A stretch of 64,000 nucleotides of DNA from Psychroflexus lacisalsi (lineage in GTDB: Bacteria; Bacteroidota; Bacteroidia; Flavobacteriales; Flavobacteriaceae): the NCBI RefSeq assembly GCF_020164495.1, contig NZ_JAIQYZ010000002.1, positions 186,001-250,000 on the forward strand. The letters run 5' to 3'. Both the position numbers and the translations under genes were made by a program. The notes beneath the pieces were generated by a model. It saw only the letters and a list, made by a program, of their open reading frames with translations, ran no database searches and was not told where the DNA came from. Shown here piece after piece: positions 61,528 through 64,000 of the stretch (the first letter of the stretch is position 1; every line of letters starts with the position of its first letter).

Positions 61528-62922
61528 CTACTCTGCGTTATCTAAAAAATCTTTTAATTTGTCAAACCATTTTTCGACGACATTTCTGCTTGGTCGAGCA
61601 GGTTGATTGGGCTGCTCTGGAATTCCTTTGTCCTGTTCTGTATCTGGAGACTCTTCTGTTACTCCGTTCACATTATATTCCATTGCTGTTTCTGCAGACT
61701 TTTCGACATTTTCAGGGTTTTCCATTTCTTCCTGCTCTAGACGTTCCGCCTTATCAAAAGCTTTGCGTTCCAATCCGTCCATCACTAAACCCACTGCTGT
61801 AGCGTAGAGCGGACTTGCAATTTCTTTGTCGGTTTCTCCAGCTAGATACTCGTTTGGATAACCAATTCTAGTATCCATACCAGTAACATATTCTACTAGC
61901 TGCTTTAAATGCTTCAATTGTGCTCCTCCACCAGTAATGACAATACCGGCGATTAACTTTTTCTTTTGTTCATCATGACCGTAGTTTTTAATTTCTAAAT
62001 AAACCTGATCTATAATTTCTACTGCTCTGTAGTGAATCACTTTCGACAAATTCTTAAGTGATATTTCTTTGGGATCTCTCCCTCTTAATCCAGGAATCGA
62101 AACAATTTCATTTTCTTTATTTTCTCCAGGCCACGCTGAACCAAATTTTACTTTAAGTAATTCAGCTTGCTTTTCAATAATAGAACATCCTTCTTTAATG
62201 TCCTCCGTGATTACATTACCACCTAACGGAATTACAGCGGTGTGTCTTATAATTCCATCTTTGAAGATGGCTAAATCTGTAGTTCCACCACCTATATCAA
62301 TTAAGGCTACGCCTGCTTCTTTTTCCTCTTGGCTCAATACTGAATTTGCCGATGCCAGCGGCTCTAATGTCATTCCATTGAGCTCCAAACCAGAATTCTT
62401 CACACATCTACCAATGTTTCTGATAGATGAAATCTGTCCCACAACCACATGAAAGTTGGCTTCCAGGCGTCCACCAGACATTCCCCTGGGTTCCATGATT
62501 TCAGACTGACCATCTACTTTATATTCTTGTGGCAACACATGAATAATTTCTTCTCCGGGCAGCATAACTAACTTGTGAACCTGGTTACATAAATTGTCGA
62601 TATCATCATCTTCTATTACCTCCTCAACATCATTTCTTGTGATGTAGTCACTATGCTGTAAACTTCTTATATGTTGCCCTGCAATTCCTACGGTGACTCC
62701 TTTGACATCTATCCCAGAATTTGCTTCTGCTTGCTGTATAGCTTGTTGTATAGATTGTATAGTTTGAGTAATATTATTGACGACACCTCGATGTACACCC
62801 AGACTTTTGGTTCTTCCGATGCCTAAAATCTCTACTTTTCCATATTCATTTTTGCGACCAATCATGGCAACAATCTTTGTTGTTCCTATGTCTAAGCCTA
62901 CTGCAATATTATCTTCTTCCAT
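61528..62922 (-). CDS. ftsA: Cell division protein FtsA
   Basis: Actin-like ATPase that tethers FtsZ to the membrane. 464 residues. 'AVGLDIGTTKIVAMIG' (phosphate 1) at the start, 'LIDIGGGTTDLAIFKDG' near 205, 'GIVITGGGAQLKHLKQLVE' near 330. The C-terminal ~70 residues are an acidic linker ('ERLEQEEMENPENVEKSAET') ending in an amphipathic helix 'EKWFDKLKDFLDNAE' that fits the membrane-targeting sequence. 12 bases after ftsQ. Confidence 0.96.
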   Translation of the reverse strand: MEEDNIAVGLDIGTTKIVAMIGRKNEYGKVEILGIGRTKSLGVHRGVVNNITQTIQSIQQAIQQAEANSGIDVKGVTVGIAGQHIRSLQHSDYITRNDVEEVIEDDDIDNLCNQVHKLVMLPGEEIIHVLPQEYKVDGQSEIMEPRGMSGGRLEANFHVVVGQISSIRNIGRCVKNSGLELNGMTLEPLASANSVLSQEEKEAGVALIDIGGGTTDLAIFKDGIIRHTAVIPLGGNVITEDIKEGCSIIEKQAELLKVKFGSAWPGENKENEIVSIPGLRGRDPKEISLKNLSKVIHYRAVEIIDQVYLEIKNYGHDEQKKKLIAGIVITGGGAQLKHLKQLVEYVTGMDTRIGYPNEYLAGETDKEIASPLYATAVGLVMDGLERKAFDKAERLEQEEMENPENVEKSAETAMEYNVNGVTEESPDTEQDKGIPEQPNQPARPSRNVVEKWFDKLKDFLDNAE

Positions 62923-62934
62923 CTTTGTAGATTA

Positions 62935-63654
62935 TTACTTTTTTGTACACACTACCTGATTACCAAATTGCAAATCTATGCGTTTATAGTCATCTAATTT
63001 CTTGTATTCCAAAGCCTTTGAATAAAAAACTTTATAGTTAGTCAACTTTTTCTCAAGATAAGAAATTTGACCAAAATTGACTAAATATTCCCTATCTCTC
63101 ACCTCTAAAACAAAGTTTTTTTCCGATTTTTTTCGGATTGCAATTATATGTTTTTTTAAAAAATCATCGGACTCTATTTTCATCAAAAGTGGATAAACTT
63201 CTTTAAGCTCATCCGTATTCAATCCAGAGACCAAAGGCACTCTAGATGAGTAGTTTGCAGATAAAGGCATCGCCAAACCCTCAGCATCCAGATAGTAAAA
63301 TCCTTTATCTCTAATCCTGGCAATGGGTTCTCTTTGGATAATTTTCGCTGAAAGTGTTCCATCCAGGGTATAATAAACTTCAGAGGTCTTTATCATTTCG
63401 TTATTATCTAAAATTTTTTCGAAGGTGGCCAAACGATTTTCATTGATCAATGAATCACCATTAACTTCTAAAACTTCACCTAGCAACTGTTCAACTTCAA
63501 CCTCTGTTATAAAAATTTTGGAGGCATCCAATAATTCGACCTTCAGAGTTTTTACTGGTTTCAGATTTTGGCGATGGTTCGCAAACCCCACTAGGAAAAA
63601 GAGGACACCCAGGATCAAAACCAAACGTACGGTATGTAGTTTAAATGCTTTCAT
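62935..63654 (-). CDS. ftsQ: Cell division protein FtsQ
   Basis: 239 residues, single membrane segment 'LVLILGVLFFLVGFA' (~11-25) with a short cytoplasmic start, then POTRA-like 'KTLKVELLDASKIFITEVEVEQLL' and beta domain ('YLDAEGLAMPLSANYSSRVPLVSGL'). The sequence is divergent as usual for Bacteroidota FtsQ, but position between murC and ftsA supports the name. Overlaps the stop of murC by 14 bases. Confidence 0.93.
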   Translation of the reverse strand: MKAFKLHTVRLVLILGVLFFLVGFANHRQNLKPVKTLKVELLDASKIFITEVEVEQLLGEVLEVNGDSLINENRLATFEKILDNNEMIKTSEVYYTLDGTLSAKIIQREPIARIRDKGFYYLDAEGLAMPLSANYSSRVPLVSGLNTDELKEVYPLLMKIESDDFLKKHIIAIRKKSEKNFVLEVRDREYLVNFGQISYLEKKLTNYKVFYSKALEYKKLDDYKRIDLQFGNQVVCTKK

Positions 63655-64000
63655 GTAGGTAATTTGAAATTTTAATTGCTTCTACTCCTATGTCTCCAGC
63701 GCCAAGCAGAACAATGACTTCATTTTTGGCTCTCGTTATTCTATCTTGAATATCATTTTTAGTAATCATTTTTTTTAATGGATGTTGTATTAAATTCAGA
63801 AGAAATTCTGAATTTACTCCCGCCATAGATTCCTCTCTCGCTGGATAAATGTCCAGTAAATTGACTTCATCAAATTGAGCTAAGCTTTTTGCAAAATCTT
63901 CAGCAAAATCTTTGGTTCTCGAAAATAGATGGGGCTGAAAAATGACCACAGATTTTTTCTCTGGATGCATTTCAGAAATCGCCTGATATACAGCGTCTAT
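63641..64000 (-). CDS. murC: UDP-N-acetylmuramate-L-alanine ligase MurC, C-terminal part (truncated by window edge)
   Basis: The frame is open to the window end; only the last ~119 residues are present. 'VYQAISEMHPEKKSVVIFQPHLFSRTKDFAEDFAKSL' with the FQPHLFSRT motif and 'DEVNLLDIYPAREESM' (PAREE) are typical of the MurC C-terminal domain; 'EVIVLLGAGDIG' is the family end. Adds L-alanine to UDP-MurNAc in peptidoglycan synthesis. Confidence 0.95.
   Translation of the reverse strand: MDAVYQAISEMHPEKKSVVIFQPHLFSRTKDFAEDFAKSLAQFDEVNLLDIYPAREESMAGVNSEFLLNLIQHPLKKMITKNDIQDRITRAKNEVIVLLGAGDIGVEAIKISNYLHESI

Overview
The window is AT-rich chromosomal DNA of a Gram-negative Bacteroidota, most likely a marine or sediment Flavobacteriaceae member. 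Signs of this are the TonB-dependent receptor with an N-terminal carboxypeptidase-regulatory-like domain, the C-terminal sorting domain of the type IX secretion system on a subtilisin-like protease, many short lipoprotein signals, promoter boxes of the TAnnTTTG type, and the dcw order murC-ftsQ-ftsA-ftsZ with long acidic tails on FtsZ and FtsA. No transposase, integrase, phage gene, rRNA or CRISPR array is visible, and I recognise no DNA-binding transcription factor in the 64 kb.

Layout. 1-9.5 kb (+): the end of a TonB receptor, an exported lipoprotein superoxide dismutase, a complete RND efflux operon (outer-membrane factor, lipoprotein adaptor, pump) and a porin, separated by a dispersed hairpin repeat. 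9.7-19.3 kb (-): a tight seven-gene operon (sodium:solute symporter, acyl-CoA ligase, exported alpha/beta hydrolase, unknown helical protein, TonB receptor, second alpha/beta hydrolase, 3-hydroxybutyrate dehydrogenase) that reads as an uptake and breakdown route for a 3-hydroxybutyrate-type ester or oligomer. 19.5-27.5 kb (-): HAD phosphatase, sulfide:quinone oxidoreductase, racemase, YjdM, alpha carbonic anhydrase with a two-haem lipoprotein, peroxiredoxin, beta-propeller protein. 27.7-34.2 kb: a CBS/DUF294 signalling protein with a DnaQ-like exonuclease, a frameshifted macro-domain gene, an AI-2E-family transporter, a baeRF-like protein and a beta carbonic anhydrase. 34.3-49.6 kb: an accessory stretch of small, mostly unknown exported or membrane proteins, with tRNA-Arg(UCG), YqeY and a TauE/SafE permease embedded, and with several truncated, frameshifted or duplicated genes. 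49.6-55.4 kb: a DUF885 peptidase, then a TPP-riboswitch-controlled thiamin salvage operon (thiE, THI5/NMT1-like, thiM, tenA, thiD). 55.5-64 kb: thioesterase, a T9SS subtilisin broken by a frameshift, and the cell-division cluster.

The most striking non-coding signal is a GTAAC-N4-GTTAC palindrome placed at the same distance (centre 29.5 bp upstream of the -7 box) before four separate transcription units: sulfide:quinone oxidoreductase, the haem lipoprotein/carbonic anhydrase pair, peroxiredoxin and TauE/SafE. That geometry is what a class II activator of the Crp/Fnr family would give, and it suggests an undescribed regulon joining sulfide oxidation, sulfur-anion export and peroxide defence. 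Other notable items are a paralogue broken by two compensating A10 tracts, two adjacent genes sharing a near-identical signal-peptide DNA segment but unrelated mature proteins, and REP-like elements lying against transcription terminators.
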